A stretch of 64,000 bases of DNA, from contig JBGAGY010000017.1 of NCBI GenBank assembly GCA_044226485.1, forward strand, positions 1 through 64,000, given 5' to 3'. The notes beneath the pieces are model-generated. The model was not told the origin of the DNA. It saw nothing but the letters and a program-made list of their open reading frames with translations, and searched no databases. This document shows, piece by piece, positions 50,572-60,047 of the stretch. The stretch's first letter is position 1. Each line of letters begins with the position of its first letter. Source of the stretch: UBA6663 sp044226485. GTDB taxonomy: Bacteria > Chloroflexota > Anaerolineae > Anaerolineales > UBA6663. A program made the translations under genes and the position numbers.

Positions 50572-51695
50572 CCGACGACCTGCTCTCCGCTTTCGACGCC
50601 TGCCTGAGCGACCTGCAGGCCGGGATCGGGCTCGAGGCCGTGCTGAGCCGCTATCCGGCCGCCCTGGCCGCCGAGTTGCGCCCCATGCTGGAAGCCGCCC
50701 AATTCGCGCAGCTGGCCGCCGACGTACAGCCGCGGCCGGAAGCCGAACTGGCAAGCCGTGGCAGGTTCCTGGCGCTCGGACGCGAGGCCAAGCGCCAGCA
50801 GAAGTCGGGTTTCCTGGCCTGGCTGTTCGGCCCGGCGCCCGCCGCCGTCAAGCGCCGGACCTTCGCCCTGCAAGCCGCGTCGCTGGTGTTCGTCGCCGGC
50901 ACGCTGCTGGGCGTCGCGGCCACCGTCAACGCGGCCGGCTCGGCCCTGCCCGGCGATTTGCTCTACGGCGTGAAGCTCACCATCGAAGACGCGCAACTGG
51001 CGTTGGCTCCCGAGCCCGCGAGCCGTCAAGACTTGAGGGATGAGTTCGATGCGCGACGCGTCGAGGAAGTTCAGCAACTGCTCGCCGAACGACGTGAGAG
51101 CGCCGTCGATTTCGTCGGCGACATTCAGGTCCAGGACGGCGATCGCTGGATCGTGAGCGGCGTCCCGGTGCAGGTGACGGGCACGCTCGGCCAGGGCCTC
51201 GGGATCGATCAGCGCGTCCGCGTCATCGGTCGAACCAATCCGGCCTTCGACGCCGTCGTCGCTGAACGCATCAACCGGCTGGCCGTGCCGACCCTGGTGC
51301 CCACTCTGGCGCCGATCACCGAGACGTCGCAACCGACGGCGACGCCAACGGTCACGGTGACGCGCCCGGCCACACGCACTGTCGAGCCGTCGGAGACGCC
51401 GAGCCCCACTCAGAGCCCGATCCCGCCGACGGCGACGGCCACTCTGATGCCCGGGAATGTGCTCCTGCCCACTGCAACGGGCGATGTCAATGTGCCGGCG
51501 CCATCGAACACGCCGCATCAGGGCTCCGGTGGCGAAGCCACTCACACGCCGGAACCTCACAGCACCGACGAGCACGAAGACGACAATCACGGCGGTAGCG
51601 GGTCTTCACCCTCCAACACGCCCAAGCCGACCGATAACCACAGCGGTGAGGGTGACGACGATCACCACGAGGCGACCCGAACTCCAAAGCCCTGA
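50568..51695 (+). CDS. DUF5667/DUF5666 membrane protein, probable anti-sigma factor
   Basis: The 375-residue protein has a cytoplasmic helical N-terminus (about 1-95; LLSAFDACLSDLQAGIGLEAVLSRYPA), a membrane helix (about 105-125), a DUF5667-type segment (GSALPGDLLYGVKLTIEDAQLAL), a DUF5666-like beta module (VDFVGDIQVQDGDRWIVSG) and a long Thr/Pro linker ending in an Asp/His/Glu-rich tail. The layout and the GTGA overlap with the sigma gene point to a membrane anti-sigma factor whose outer part senses the signal. Sharing of the DUF5666 module and acidic-His tail with the lipoprotein at 48968 suggests they respond to the same ligand. Confidence 0.78.
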   Translation: MTDDLLSAFDACLSDLQAGIGLEAVLSRYPAALAAELRPMLEAAQFAQLAADVQPRPEAELASRGRFLALGREAKRQQKSGFLAWLFGPAPAAVKRRTFALQAASLVFVAGTLLGVAATVNAAGSALPGDLLYGVKLTIEDAQLALAPEPASRQDLRDEFDARRVEEVQQLLAERRESAVDFVGDIQVQDGDRWIVSGVPVQVTGTLGQGLGIDQRVRVIGRTNPAFDAVVAERINRLAVPTLVPTLAPITETSQPTATPTVTVTRPATRTVEPSETPSPTQSPIPPTATATLMPGNVLLPTATGDVNVPAPSNTPHQGSGGEATHTPEPHSTDEHEDDNHGGSGSSPSNTPKPTDNHSGEGDDDHHEATRTPKP

Positions 51696-51750
51696 CGCCA
51701 GAAACAGAAGCGGCCGGTGCGCGATGCACCGGCCGCTTCTGTTTCTGGCG
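51696..51750. terminator. bidirectional hairpin between convergent genes
   Basis: A perfect 25-bp inverted repeat (CGCCAGAAACAGAAGCGGCC and five further bases, with their complement) with loop GCGAT starts directly after the stop codon of the DUF5667 gene. It ends 13 bases before the stop of the opposing peptidase gene. Confidence 0.8.
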
Positions 51751-51763
51751 TGGGACAACCCGT

Positions 51764-52471
51764 TCAGTCGCGGCGACGCATGCCCGAGAGCAACAGAACG
51801 TAGTACATGAGCGTCGAAATCGCCGACACAGCGGCCGCCACATAGGTCAGGGCCGCGGCGTCGAGCACCTGCGCCACGCCGCCGCCCTCCTCAGCGTTGA
51901 TCATGCCGTTTTCGATGAGGAAGCGCTTCGCGCGATGGCTGGCGTCGAATTCAACCGGCAGCGTGATCACCGTGAACAGGGCCACGGCACCGAAGAGCAG
52001 CACGCCCAACCAGGCGATGTTATAGCCGATCGCTGAACCAAGCGACAGCAGCACGAAGCCAGCCATCACAACCAGCGGGCCCAACCACGAGCCGAACTGC
52101 ACGACCGGCACAATGGCCGAGCGGATCTGCAGCGGCCAGTAGCCCTGGGCATGTTGGAGAGCGTGCCCGGCTTCATGGGCCGAGATGCCCACGGCGGCCA
52201 CCGAAGGCGTGTCATAATTGGTGGCTGAGAGGCGCAGGGTCCGGCTGAGCGGATCGTAATGGTCGCTCAAGAAACCCTCAACTCGCTCCACCCGCACGTC
52301 GCTCAGGCCATTGGCATTGAGGATCGTGCGGGCGATGGCGGCGCCCGTGGCGCCGCGGCCCGTGAAGACCCTTGACCATTTTTCGACTGCGGAGCGCACG
52401 CGCCACTGGGCCCAAAGGCCGAGCAGAACGGCTGGGAGGCTGAAGAGCAGATAGAGTGGGCTGATGTACAT
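51764..52471 (-). CDS. membrane zinc metallopeptidase, YugP-like
   Basis: The 235-residue protein has an N-terminal helix, a metal-binding HEAGHALQHAQ motif (about residue 112), and two or three C-terminal helices with a second conserved segment (LPVEFDASHRAKRFL), whose Glu and His fit the zinc-peptidase family that includes Bacillus YugP. It starts at ATG 52471 with AAGGAAG upstream. The physiological substrate of these peptidases is not established. Confidence 0.88.
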   Translation of the reverse strand: MYISPLYLLFSLPAVLLGLWAQWRVRSAVEKWSRVFTGRGATGAAIARTILNANGLSDVRVERVEGFLSDHYDPLSRTLRLSATNYDTPSVAAVGISAHEAGHALQHAQGYWPLQIRSAIVPVVQFGSWLGPLVVMAGFVLLSLGSAIGYNIAWLGVLLFGAVALFTVITLPVEFDASHRAKRFLIENGMINAEEGGGVAQVLDAAALTYVAAAVSAISTLMYYVLLLSGMRRRD

Positions 52472-52657
52472 GGCGTCTTCCTTGCGCGGCGCCCAAATGT
52501 TTCGGTGGAGCACCGCCGCGAACGTCACGTTCCAGTATCGCCGGGAATGCTTAGCAGTGTATCAGAGGCGTCGCTCGGCAGACCTTGGCCGGGCCCCGAA
52601 ACCCTGACAACGACATGGCCGGGCCCTGACCCAACCGTCAGGATAGTCTTATCACGG

Positions 52658-52663
52658 TATAAA
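52658..52663 (+). promoter_or_regulatory. -10-like box of the DUF3048 gene
   Basis: TATAAA, CCAAC, ATG. The spacing is five bases and no ribosome site is present. The box departs from TANNNT at its last base. Confidence 0.45.
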
Positions 52664-52668
52664 CCAAC

Positions 52669-53919
52669 ATGACCCGTCGCATCACTTCTCGCCTGAGCCT
52701 GATCTTCCTTGCCCTTGCGTTGGCCGCCTGCGGGCAGCAGCAGGAGGGCCTTTCATCGCCGAGCGGGTCGTCATCCACCCCGACAAGGGCCGCCCCGATC
52801 CCGACGCTGACCAGCGCGCCTGAGGCATCGCCCACCGTCGAGCCGACCCTGGCACCGACCGAAGCGCCACCCACTGAGGCCCCGACGGCCACGGCCGAGG
52901 CGGCCCTGCTCGATCCGCTGACGGGCCTGCCGGTCGACGACCCAGCCGTCCTGGACCGGCCGCCGCTGGCGATCAAGATCGCGAACTTCCCGCGGCTCGT
53001 CCGGACGGCCCAGTCGGGGCTGAGCCAGGCCGACAACGTCTGGGAGGTCTATGCCGAGGGCGGCGTGACCCGTTTCAACGCGATCTTTTGGAGCCGCACC
53101 CCCGAGCGCGTCGGCAACGTGCGCTCAGCCCGCCTGCTCGACGCCATCATCATGGACGCCTACCAGGCGCTGCTCGTCACGTCAGGGTCGAGCGAAGGGA
53201 CGATGAACCGGTTGCGCGAGGACGCCGAGCGCTATCAGCGCGTCATCGCCGAGGCGACCAACTACGGCGGCTGCCCGGTGCTGTGCCGAGAAGAGTCGGC
53301 CACGACGTCGGCCAACAAGCTCTTCACGACGCCGTCCGCCGTTTGGGCGATCGCGGCCGAGCGCAAGCTGGCTGGGGCCCCGACCTTCGCCGGCTACACC
53401 TTCGACGCAGCCGCCCCGACGGGCACAGCGATCACCACAGTGCACTTCGACTGGCAGCTCAACAACACCATCGCCGAGTGGCGCTACGACGCCGCCTCAG
53501 GCCGATACGCGCGTTGGATCGACAGCGGGGACACTGCGCCGGGCAACCCGGGGCTGGTGCAGCACATCGACAACCTCAACGGCGAGGCGATCCTGGCCGA
53601 CACCATCGCCATGATCGTCGTGCCGCACGTACCCAGCAACATCATCGTCAACGACGGCAATGTGACCCAGTTCAGCTACGACGTCCTCTTCACGGGCACC
53701 GGGCCCGCGCACGTCTTCCGCGACGGCGTCATGATCGACGGCACCTGGGTTCGCGACGAAGGCAAGGGCAATCTGCCGCGCTTCCTCGACAAAGACGGCA
53801 ACGTCATCGCCTTCAAGCCGGGCACGACCTGGTTCGCCGTGTTCGCGAGCGACTCGCCCGAGACGCTCAACACCGACACCGCGACGTTCCAGGTCAGGTT
53901 CAGGGCGCCGGGGCTTTAG
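52669..53919 (+). CDS. DUF3048 (YerB-like) lipoprotein
   Basis: The 416-residue protein has a lipobox (LALAAC), a Thr/Pro/Glu linker and a DUF3048 domain beginning at RPPLAIKIANFP, with QSGLSQADNVWEVYAEGGVTRFNAIFW and VGNVRSARLLD as the characteristic strings. A second half holds the DUF3048_C pattern (VHFDWQLNNTIAEWRYD to GTTWFAVF). YerB-type proteins are exported lipoproteins. A cell-envelope role has been proposed from context in other bacteria but is not established. A heptad palindrome separates it from the opposing nuoN. Confidence 0.88.
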   Translation: MTRRITSRLSLIFLALALAACGQQQEGLSSPSGSSSTPTRAAPIPTLTSAPEASPTVEPTLAPTEAPPTEAPTATAEAALLDPLTGLPVDDPAVLDRPPLAIKIANFPRLVRTAQSGLSQADNVWEVYAEGGVTRFNAIFWSRTPERVGNVRSARLLDAIIMDAYQALLVTSGSSEGTMNRLREDAERYQRVIAEATNYGGCPVLCREESATTSANKLFTTPSAVWAIAAERKLAGAPTFAGYTFDAAAPTGTAITTVHFDWQLNNTIAEWRYDAASGRYARWIDSGDTAPGNPGLVQHIDNLNGEAILADTIAMIVVPHVPSNIIVNDGNVTQFSYDVLFTGTGPAHVFRDGVMIDGTWVRDEGKGNLPRFLDKDGNVIAFKPGTTWFAVFASDSPETLNTDTATFQVRFRAPGL

Positions 53920-53925
53920 GAGGGA

Positions 53926-53990
53926 AGGGCGAGGGGCGAGGGGCGAGGGTACCGCGCGGTAGCGTTCGCCCCTCGCCCCTCGCCCCTCGC
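53926..53990. repeat. palindromic heptad element between convergent genes
   Basis: Three GGGGCGA-type heptads on the left, the core TACCGCGCGGTAGCGTTC, then three exact CGCCCCT heptads (53967-53987). It shares core and arm type with 47748-47809. Confidence 0.8.
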
Positions 53991-54001
53991 TATCCGACCT
54001 G

Positions 54002-55489
54002 TTAGCGCAGGAACGCCGCGAGCGAACGCTGGGCGAACTGGAGGACAGGGTAGGGGAAGAGGCCGATCGCAATGGTGGCGAAGGCCATGACACCCACTGA
54101 GAGGCGCGCGGCCCAACTCTCGGCCACCAGCGGCTCGCCTGGGCGCATGAACATCATGACCACCAGGCGCAGATAGTAGTAGGCCGAGACCAGCGACGTG
54201 ATCACGCCGAGCACCGCCAGCCAGAGCAGGTTGTTCTGGATCGCGGCCGAGAAGACCAGGTACTTGGCCACGAAGCCGGCCGTCGGCGGGATGCCCGCCA
54301 GCGAGAACATGAACAGCGCCATGCCGAGCGCCAGGCCCGGCCGACGCGACCACAGGCCGCGATAGGCGTCGAAGGTCAGACCGCCGGATTCGCCATCCGC
54401 CTCGCGGCGCTCGATAGTCGTCACCACTGCCCAGGCCCCGAGCGTCGTCAGCCCGTAGGACAGCAGGTAGAACAGCACAGCGCCGAGCGCGTCATTGTTG
54501 AGTTGCCAGGTGCCCTTTTCGATCGTGCCGGGCACCGCGACCAGCAGATAGCCGGCATGCGCGATGCTCGAGTAGGCCAACATGCGCTTGACGTTGGACT
54601 GCGCCAGCGCCGCGAAGTTGCCGATGATCAGGGTCAGGCCGGCCAGGATCGAGATGGCGCTCCCCCATTCAACCACCTGCAGCGGGAAGGCCTGCGTCAA
54701 GACCCGCAGCAACGCCGCGAATGCCGCAGCCTTGACCGCGACACTCATGAAGGCCGTCACGACCGAGGGCGCGCCCTCATAGACGTCGGGCGTCCACATA
54801 TGGAACGGAGCGACGGCGGCCTTGAAGGCCAGACCGGCCAGCACCAACGCGACGCCGAACGGCATCAGGAGCGAGTCGAACAAGACGCTGCTGATCTCGC
54901 CGACCTGAACGGTCAAAATGCTGGCGAAGTCGGTGTGGCCGCCCGTCGCGCCGAACACCAGCGCGATACCGTAGACCAGGATGCCCGAGGCGAACGAGCC
55001 CAGCAGGAAATACTTGAGGGCCGACTCTTCCGAAGAGAGCCGCGGCCGCGCCAGGCCTGAGAGCACGTAAAGCGGGATCGAGAGCAGCTCGAGCGCCAGG
55101 AACACCATGATCAGATCCTGCGCCTGAGCCATCAGCACCATGCCGCTCGTGCTGAGGAGCAGCAAGGCATAGGCCTCGCCGCGGTCGATGTTGAAGCGCG
55201 GGAAGTAGCTGATCGCCAGGCCGGTGGCGACCGCGCCGGCGATCAGGAAGATCAGGCTGAGGAAGGCCGCGAAGCCGTCGGCGACGAGCATGCCGCTGAA
55301 GGCCAGCACTGAGCCACCCGAAGGCCAGGCCGTCAGCGTCAGCGCCGTCACAGCGAAGCCGACCAGGGTCAGCCAGCCGTTCAGGTGCTTGCGACTGTCC
55401 GGGATGAACAGATCCGCGAGCAGCACGACCATCGCAGCGACGGCGAGCGTGAGCGCGGGAAGGATGACGAAGAACTCAGACTGGGTCAT
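54002..55489 (-). CDS. nuoN: complex I subunit NuoN (set 2)
   Basis: The 495-residue membrane protein has FLALELLSIPLYVLSGL (TM5 Glu), FKAAVAPFHMWTPDVYEGAP and VKRMLAYSSIAHAGYLL (channel Lys). It is the last gene of the second complex I set, three bases after the nuoM stop. It is similar in length but clearly distinct in sequence from the set-1 copy, so the two sets are not recent duplicates. Confidence 0.95.
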   Translation of the reverse strand: MTQSEFFVILPALTLAVAAMVVLLADLFIPDSRKHLNGWLTLVGFAVTALTLTAWPSGGSVLAFSGMLVADGFAAFLSLIFLIAGAVATGLAISYFPRFNIDRGEAYALLLLSTSGMVLMAQAQDLIMVFLALELLSIPLYVLSGLARPRLSSEESALKYFLLGSFASGILVYGIALVFGATGGHTDFASILTVQVGEISSVLFDSLLMPFGVALVLAGLAFKAAVAPFHMWTPDVYEGAPSVVTAFMSVAVKAAAFAALLRVLTQAFPLQVVEWGSAISILAGLTLIIGNFAALAQSNVKRMLAYSSIAHAGYLLVAVPGTIEKGTWQLNNDALGAVLFYLLSYGLTTLGAWAVVTTIERREADGESGGLTFDAYRGLWSRRPGLALGMALFMFSLAGIPPTAGFVAKYLVFSAAIQNNLLWLAVLGVITSLVSAYYYLRLVVMMFMRPGEPLVAESWAARLSVGVMAFATIAIGLFPYPVLQFAQRSLAAFLR

Positions 55490-55492
55490 GGC

Positions 55493-57019
55493 TTACCTCA
55501 GCGCCAACGCGGCCGTGCCGAAGCCCTGAGCCAGCGCCTGCACGCTGGGCGCCATCAGGTCGAAGAACGGCTTGGGATACAGGCCAATCAACACGATGAA
55601 GATGAGCAGCGGCACGAGCACCGCGATCTCGCGACCGCTCAGGTCGCTCAGGCCGCGGTTCGCGTCGACGGTCACCTCGCCCTGGAACATGCGGCGGAAG
55701 AGCCAGAGCATGTACACGGCCGCCAAAATCACGCCGACCGCAGCAACCGCCGTCAGCGCCTGGCTGAAGATCACGCCGCCGACTTCGCTGCCCCACGAGC
55801 CGAGCAGGATCGTGAACTCGCCGACGAAGCCGTTCAGGCCCGGCAGGCCGGCTGACGAGAAAAAGGCGATCAGCGAGAGCGCGGCGAAGATCGGCATGAT
55901 CTTCCACAGCCCGCCGAACTGGCTGAGGTCGCGCGTGTGCCGACGCTCGTAGATGTAGCCGACGAGGACGAAGAGCGCGCCGGTGCTCAGGCCATGGTTG
56001 ACCATCTGCAGGATCGCGCCCTGGATGCCCAGGTCGTTGAGAGCGAAGAGGCCAAGCATGACGAAGCCCAGGTGGCTGACCGACGAGTACGCCACGAGCT
56101 TTTTGGCGTCGCTCTGAGCGAAGGCCGTGATCGCGCCATAGAGGATGCCGATCACGCCAAGCACGCCGAAGAGCGGCGCGACCTGCGCGGCGACTTCAGG
56201 GAAGAGCCCGAGGTTGAAGCGCAGGAAGCCGTAGGTGCCGAGCTTGAGCAGGACGCCGGCCAGGATGACGGAGCCGGGCGTCGGCGCCTCGACGTGAGCG
56301 TCGGGCAGCCAGGTGTGCAACGGCCAAACCGGCACCTTGATCGCGAACGCAATCGCGAAGGCCGCGAAGAGCCAGGGGGCCGTCTGGAGGCCGTCGCCCA
56401 AGCCGAAATTGATCTGCTGAAGATCAGGGTACGAGAACGTGCCGGTCGTGACTCCCAGATAGAGGATCGCGATCAGCATGAAGATCGAGCCCGCGAACGT
56501 GAAGAGGAAGAACTTCAACGCCGCGTACACACGCCGCGCGCCGCCCCACTGACCGATCAGGAAGATCATGGGCACGAGCGTGAACTCGAAGAAGATGTAG
56601 AAGAGCAGCAGGTCCATCGCCAGGAAGGCGCCGACCATGCCGACTTCGAGCAGCAGGAACCAAACCATGAAGGCGCGCACGCGCTCAGTGATGGCGCCCC
56701 AGGCCGCGCCGATGGCGACGGGCACCAGCAGCGTGGTCAGCAACACAAGCCAGATGCTGATGCCGTCGACGCCCAGAAAGTAGTCGACGTTCAACTGGCC
56801 TGCCGCGATCCAGGGCGCGCGGACCACGAGCTGCAGCCCGGGCTCGCCGGACTTGAACTGCAGCAGCATGACGAGCGAGATCGCGAAGGTCACCAGCGAG
56901 GTCGCAAGCGCCGTCCAGCGGATGGCGTCGCGCTGCTCGTCGCGCAACAACAGCAGGATCACGACGCCAATGAGCGGCGCGAACGTCACCAGGGTGAGGG
57001 TGGAGAACAGAATGCTCAT
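55493..57019 (-). CDS. nuoM: complex I subunit NuoM (set 2)
   Basis: The 508-residue protein has FYIFFEFTLVPMIFLIGQWGG, KVPVWPLHTWLPDAHVEAPT and SDAKKLVAYSSVSHLGFVMLG, the standard NuoM motifs with TM5 Glu and TM7 Lys. It lies nine bases after nuoL. Unlike set 1 there is only one nuoM here, as in the common 14-subunit enzyme. Confidence 0.95.
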   Translation of the reverse strand: MSILFSTLTLVTFAPLIGVVILLLLRDEQRDAIRWTALATSLVTFAISLVMLLQFKSGEPGLQLVVRAPWIAAGQLNVDYFLGVDGISIWLVLLTTLLVPVAIGAAWGAITERVRAFMVWFLLLEVGMVGAFLAMDLLLFYIFFEFTLVPMIFLIGQWGGARRVYAALKFFLFTFAGSIFMLIAILYLGVTTGTFSYPDLQQINFGLGDGLQTAPWLFAAFAIAFAIKVPVWPLHTWLPDAHVEAPTPGSVILAGVLLKLGTYGFLRFNLGLFPEVAAQVAPLFGVLGVIGILYGAITAFAQSDAKKLVAYSSVSHLGFVMLGLFALNDLGIQGAILQMVNHGLSTGALFVLVGYIYERRHTRDLSQFGGLWKIMPIFAALSLIAFFSSAGLPGLNGFVGEFTILLGSWGSEVGGVIFSQALTAVAAVGVILAAVYMLWLFRRMFQGEVTVDANRGLSDLSGREIAVLVPLLIFIVLIGLYPKPFFDLMAPSVQALAQGFGTAALALR

Positions 57020-57028
57020 AAATTCACG

Positions 57029-59038
57029 CTATCGAGGCGCCAGCTGGAACCAGGCCAACAGGGCGACGACGCCCAGGAACATCACAAGGGCATAGACGCG
57101 CACCAGGCCGCGCTGGAACCCCGAGAACCCATCGGCGATGACACGCGCCAGATCGCCGAAGCCGTTGGCCACCAGGTCGATGCCGCCCTGATCGAAGCCG
57201 CGAGCGATGACACGCGACATGGTGACGTACGGCCTGACGATGACAGCATCATAGAGGTCGTCGAGCCACCACTTCTTGACCAGCGCCCGGTACAGGCCGC
57301 CGAGGCCCTCGAGCGGGTCGTGGTCGTGGGCCGTGCGATACGCGTTCCGATAGAAGAAGTACGCGAAGATCAGGCCGAGCACCGCCACGGCCGCTGAGGG
57401 AACCGCGACGTTGGGGTTGATCAGGCCCTCGCCCTCGACCGGCAGCGCTGTGCCCAGGAAGTTGCGCAGCCCAAGCGCCAGGCTCGACGCATCGGCTTCG
57501 CCGAACTTCGGCAGATTGAGCGCGCCGCCCACCACCGAGAGGACCGCGAGCACCACGAGCGGGCCGGTCATCACCGCCGGGCTTTCCTCGGCGTGCCCGG
57601 CAGCGGCAGTGCGCGCCTCGCCGGCGAAGACCATCACGAGCTGGCGGCCGACGTAGAACGCGGTCAGCAGGGCCGCGAACAACAGCACGCCGAAGATCGC
57701 GGGGTTGTGTTCGAACGTATCGAGCAGGATCTCGTCCTTCGACCAGAAGCCGGCCAGCGGCGGGAGCCCGGCCAGCGCCAGGGCGCCGATCAGGTAGGTC
57801 CACTTCGTCACGGGCAGCCGATCCCACAGGCCGCCCATGGCGCGCATGTCCTGCGGATCGACATGGCCGTGATGGTCGTCACCGCCGTGTTCAACGGCGT
57901 GCATGCCGCGCTCCATGGCCTGGATGACCGAGCCGGAGCCGAGGAAGAGCAGGGCCTTGAAGAAGGCGTGGGTCACGAGGTGGAAGACGGCGGCGACGTA
58001 CGCGCCCATGCCGGCCGCTGCCACCATGAAGCCGAGCTGCGAGATCGTCGAGTAGGCCAGCACCTTCTTGATGTCGTTCTGGGCGACAGCGATCGTGGCG
58101 GCGACGAGCGCCGTCAGCGCGCCGACCCAGGCCACCAGGTCCGACGGGCTGAAGCCGTAGACGCCCGAGGTGGCGTGGTAGATCGGGTTGGAGCGCGCGA
58201 TCAGGTAGACGCCGGCGGTGACCATCGTCGCGGCGTGGATCAGGGCCGAGACCGGCGTCGGGCCGGCCATGGCATCCGGGAGCCAGACGAAGAGCGGCAG
58301 CTGCGCCGACTTGCCGGCGGCGCCGACCAGGAAGAGCACCCCGACGAAGGCCAGCACCCCGAGCGCGGCCGGGTCGGTCAGCATGTGCTCGATGTTCGCG
58401 AAGACCTCGCGGTAGGTCAGCGAGCCGAAGTTCCAGAAGAGCAGCGCCATGGCCAACATCAGGCCGAGGTCGCCGACGCGGTTGACGATGAAGGCCTTCA
58501 TCGCCGCGCGGGTGTTGCCGATGTTCTCCTCGCCCTTCTCGAACCAGAAGCCGATCAGCAGATACGAGCACAGGCCGACGCCCTCCCAGCCGACGAAGAG
58601 CATGGCGTAGTTGTCGGCCCCGACCAGGATCAGCATCATGGCCAGAAAGAGGTTGAGGTAGACGAAGAACCTGCCGTAGCGGGCCGGGTCGCCGTTGTGG
58701 ACGACGTCCTCGCGCATGTAGCCGACGGCATAGACGTGGATGAGCGTGCCGACGCCGGTGACCACGAGCATCATCGTGACCGAGAGCGCGTCGACCTGGA
58801 AGGCCCAGTCGACGTGAAGGTTGCCGACGCTCAGCCAGGTCGCCACGGGCACGATCACGGCCTGTCCGCCGTTGCCCAGCAACCCTCCGAGCTGGATCAG
58901 CCCGACGATGAAGGCCAGGGCCGCCATCGTCACCGCCAGCCACGCGCTGCGCTCGGGCCCGAGCTGCCGCCCGAACAACGCGTTGATGATCGCCCCGGCG
59001 AGAGGCAGAAGGACAATCAAGGGTACAAGAGCGAACAT
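57029..59038 (-). CDS. nuoL: complex I subunit NuoL (set 2)
   Basis: The 669-residue protein has GKSAQLPLFVWLPDAMAGPTPVSA, NDIKKVLAYSTISQLGF and a C-terminal lateral helix of ordinary length. A His-rich loop (HGGDDHHGHVDPQDM) is shared with the set-1 copy. ATG 59038 has GAGGGGA before it; an in-frame codon 15 bases upstream is less likely. It begins about 90 bases after nuoK, across a short palindromic repeat. Confidence 0.95.
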   Translation of the reverse strand: MFALVPLIVLLPLAGAIINALFGRQLGPERSAWLAVTMAALAFIVGLIQLGGLLGNGGQAVIVPVATWLSVGNLHVDWAFQVDALSVTMMLVVTGVGTLIHVYAVGYMREDVVHNGDPARYGRFFVYLNLFLAMMLILVGADNYAMLFVGWEGVGLCSYLLIGFWFEKGEENIGNTRAAMKAFIVNRVGDLGLMLAMALLFWNFGSLTYREVFANIEHMLTDPAALGVLAFVGVLFLVGAAGKSAQLPLFVWLPDAMAGPTPVSALIHAATMVTAGVYLIARSNPIYHATSGVYGFSPSDLVAWVGALTALVAATIAVAQNDIKKVLAYSTISQLGFMVAAAGMGAYVAAVFHLVTHAFFKALLFLGSGSVIQAMERGMHAVEHGGDDHHGHVDPQDMRAMGGLWDRLPVTKWTYLIGALALAGLPPLAGFWSKDEILLDTFEHNPAIFGVLLFAALLTAFYVGRQLVMVFAGEARTAAAGHAEESPAVMTGPLVVLAVLSVVGGALNLPKFGEADASSLALGLRNFLGTALPVEGEGLINPNVAVPSAAVAVLGLIFAYFFYRNAYRTAHDHDPLEGLGGLYRALVKKWWLDDLYDAVIVRPYVTMSRVIARGFDQGGIDLVANGFGDLARVIADGFSGFQRGLVRVYALVMFLGVVALLAWFQLAPR

Positions 59039-59052
59039 GACATCCCCTCGCA

Positions 59053-59122
59053 CTGGCTATTGGCCATGGACAGTGAGGTATTGAGCCTTCAAACCCCTCA
59101 CAGCCCTTAGCTGATAGCCAAT
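59053..59122. repeat. palindromic heptad element between nuoK and nuoL (set 2)
   Basis: Left heptads are CTGGCTA, TTGGCCA and TGGACAG. The right arm is the complement of TTGGCTA, TCAGCTA and AGGGCTG. The loop contains TTGAGCCTTCAA, nearly identical to the complement of the loop in the element at 60557. Confidence 0.6.
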
Positions 59123-59126
59123 GATT

Positions 59127-59438
59127 TCATCCATTCAACTGTTTGAGCGCATCCACGTCGATGCTGCGCTTGGAACGGAAGATCGTGACGATCAACGCAA
59201 GGCCGATGGCCACCTCGGCGGCGGCGACGACCATGACAAAGAACACGAAGACCTGGCCGCTCATCGTGCCGAACTGACGGGCATAGGCGACGAACACCAG
59301 GTTGGCCGAATTGAGCATCAACTCGACAGACATGAAGATCGTGATGGCGTTGCGGCGGGTCAGCACGCCGGCCACGCCCATCGCGAACAACACCGCCGAC
59401 AGGCCCACATAGGCGTACGCAGGAATGGAACTCAGCAT
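59127..59438 (-). CDS. nuoK: complex I subunit NuoK (set 2)
   Basis: The 103-residue three-helix protein has the conserved Glu in FMSVELMLNSANLVFVAY and the second Glu in VAAAEVAIGLALI. It follows nuoJ by 14 bases and belongs to the E-channel between the quinone site and the antiporter modules. Confidence 0.95.
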   Translation of the reverse strand: MLSSIPAYAYVGLSAVLFAMGVAGVLTRRNAITIFMSVELMLNSANLVFVAYARQFGTMSGQVFVFFVMVVAAAEVAIGLALIVTIFRSKRSIDVDALKQLNG

Positions 59439-59452
59439 GATATCCCCCAGGC

Positions 59453-60028
59453 TCAGCGATCGGCCTTGCCGCGCTCGCCGGTACGCCGGCGCGTGAGCGC
59501 GTCACGGGTCAGCACCACAGCGCCGACCATGCCCACCAGGAGCAGGAGCGACGTGATCTCGAACGGCAGCACGTAGGTCAACGGATGATCGGCCGTCGCC
59601 TGGCCGTACATCAACTGGCCGATCGCAGCCGGGCTCCCGAAGTCGGTCGCCACGGGCAGCATCGGCTTGGCTCCGCCAGCGATGACGACGTTGTAGAGCA
59701 TGTACACGATGAACGAGGCGAAGACCACGCAGGCGAAGATCGTCAGCGAGCCCTGCAAGGGCAGCGCCTGATTGGCGTCGTCAAGGCGCTCGGCGCCCAG
59801 CAGCATGATCACAAACAGGAACAACACCATGATGGCGCCGGCGTACACCGTCACCTGCACCATGGCGATGAACGGCGCATTGAGCAGCAGGTAGAACATC
59901 GCGACCACTGCGAAGTTCGCCACAAGGAACAGCGCCGCATGCACGGCGTTGCGGCTCATCAGCATCCCACCCGCCGCGATCACGGCGATGGCCGCCAGCG
60001 CAAAAAACAGCACCCACTCGAGGTTCAT
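59453..60028 (-). CDS. nuoJ: complex I subunit NuoJ (set 2)
   Basis: The 191-residue protein has five helices with the typical MVQVTVYAGAIMVLFLFVIMLLG segment split across the third helix (residues about 55-77). It follows nuoI by 19 bases. The extracytoplasmic loop before the last helix is of ordinary length. Confidence 0.94.
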   Translation of the reverse strand: MNLEWVLFFALAAIAVIAAGGMLMSRNAVHAALFLVANFAVVAMFYLLLNAPFIAMVQVTVYAGAIMVLFLFVIMLLGAERLDDANQALPLQGSLTIFACVVFASFIVYMLYNVVIAGGAKPMLPVATDFGSPAAIGQLMYGQATADHPLTYVLPFEITSLLLLVGMVGAVVLTRDALTRRRTGERGKADR

Positions 60029-60047
60029 GGCGTCGTCCTTCTCGACC

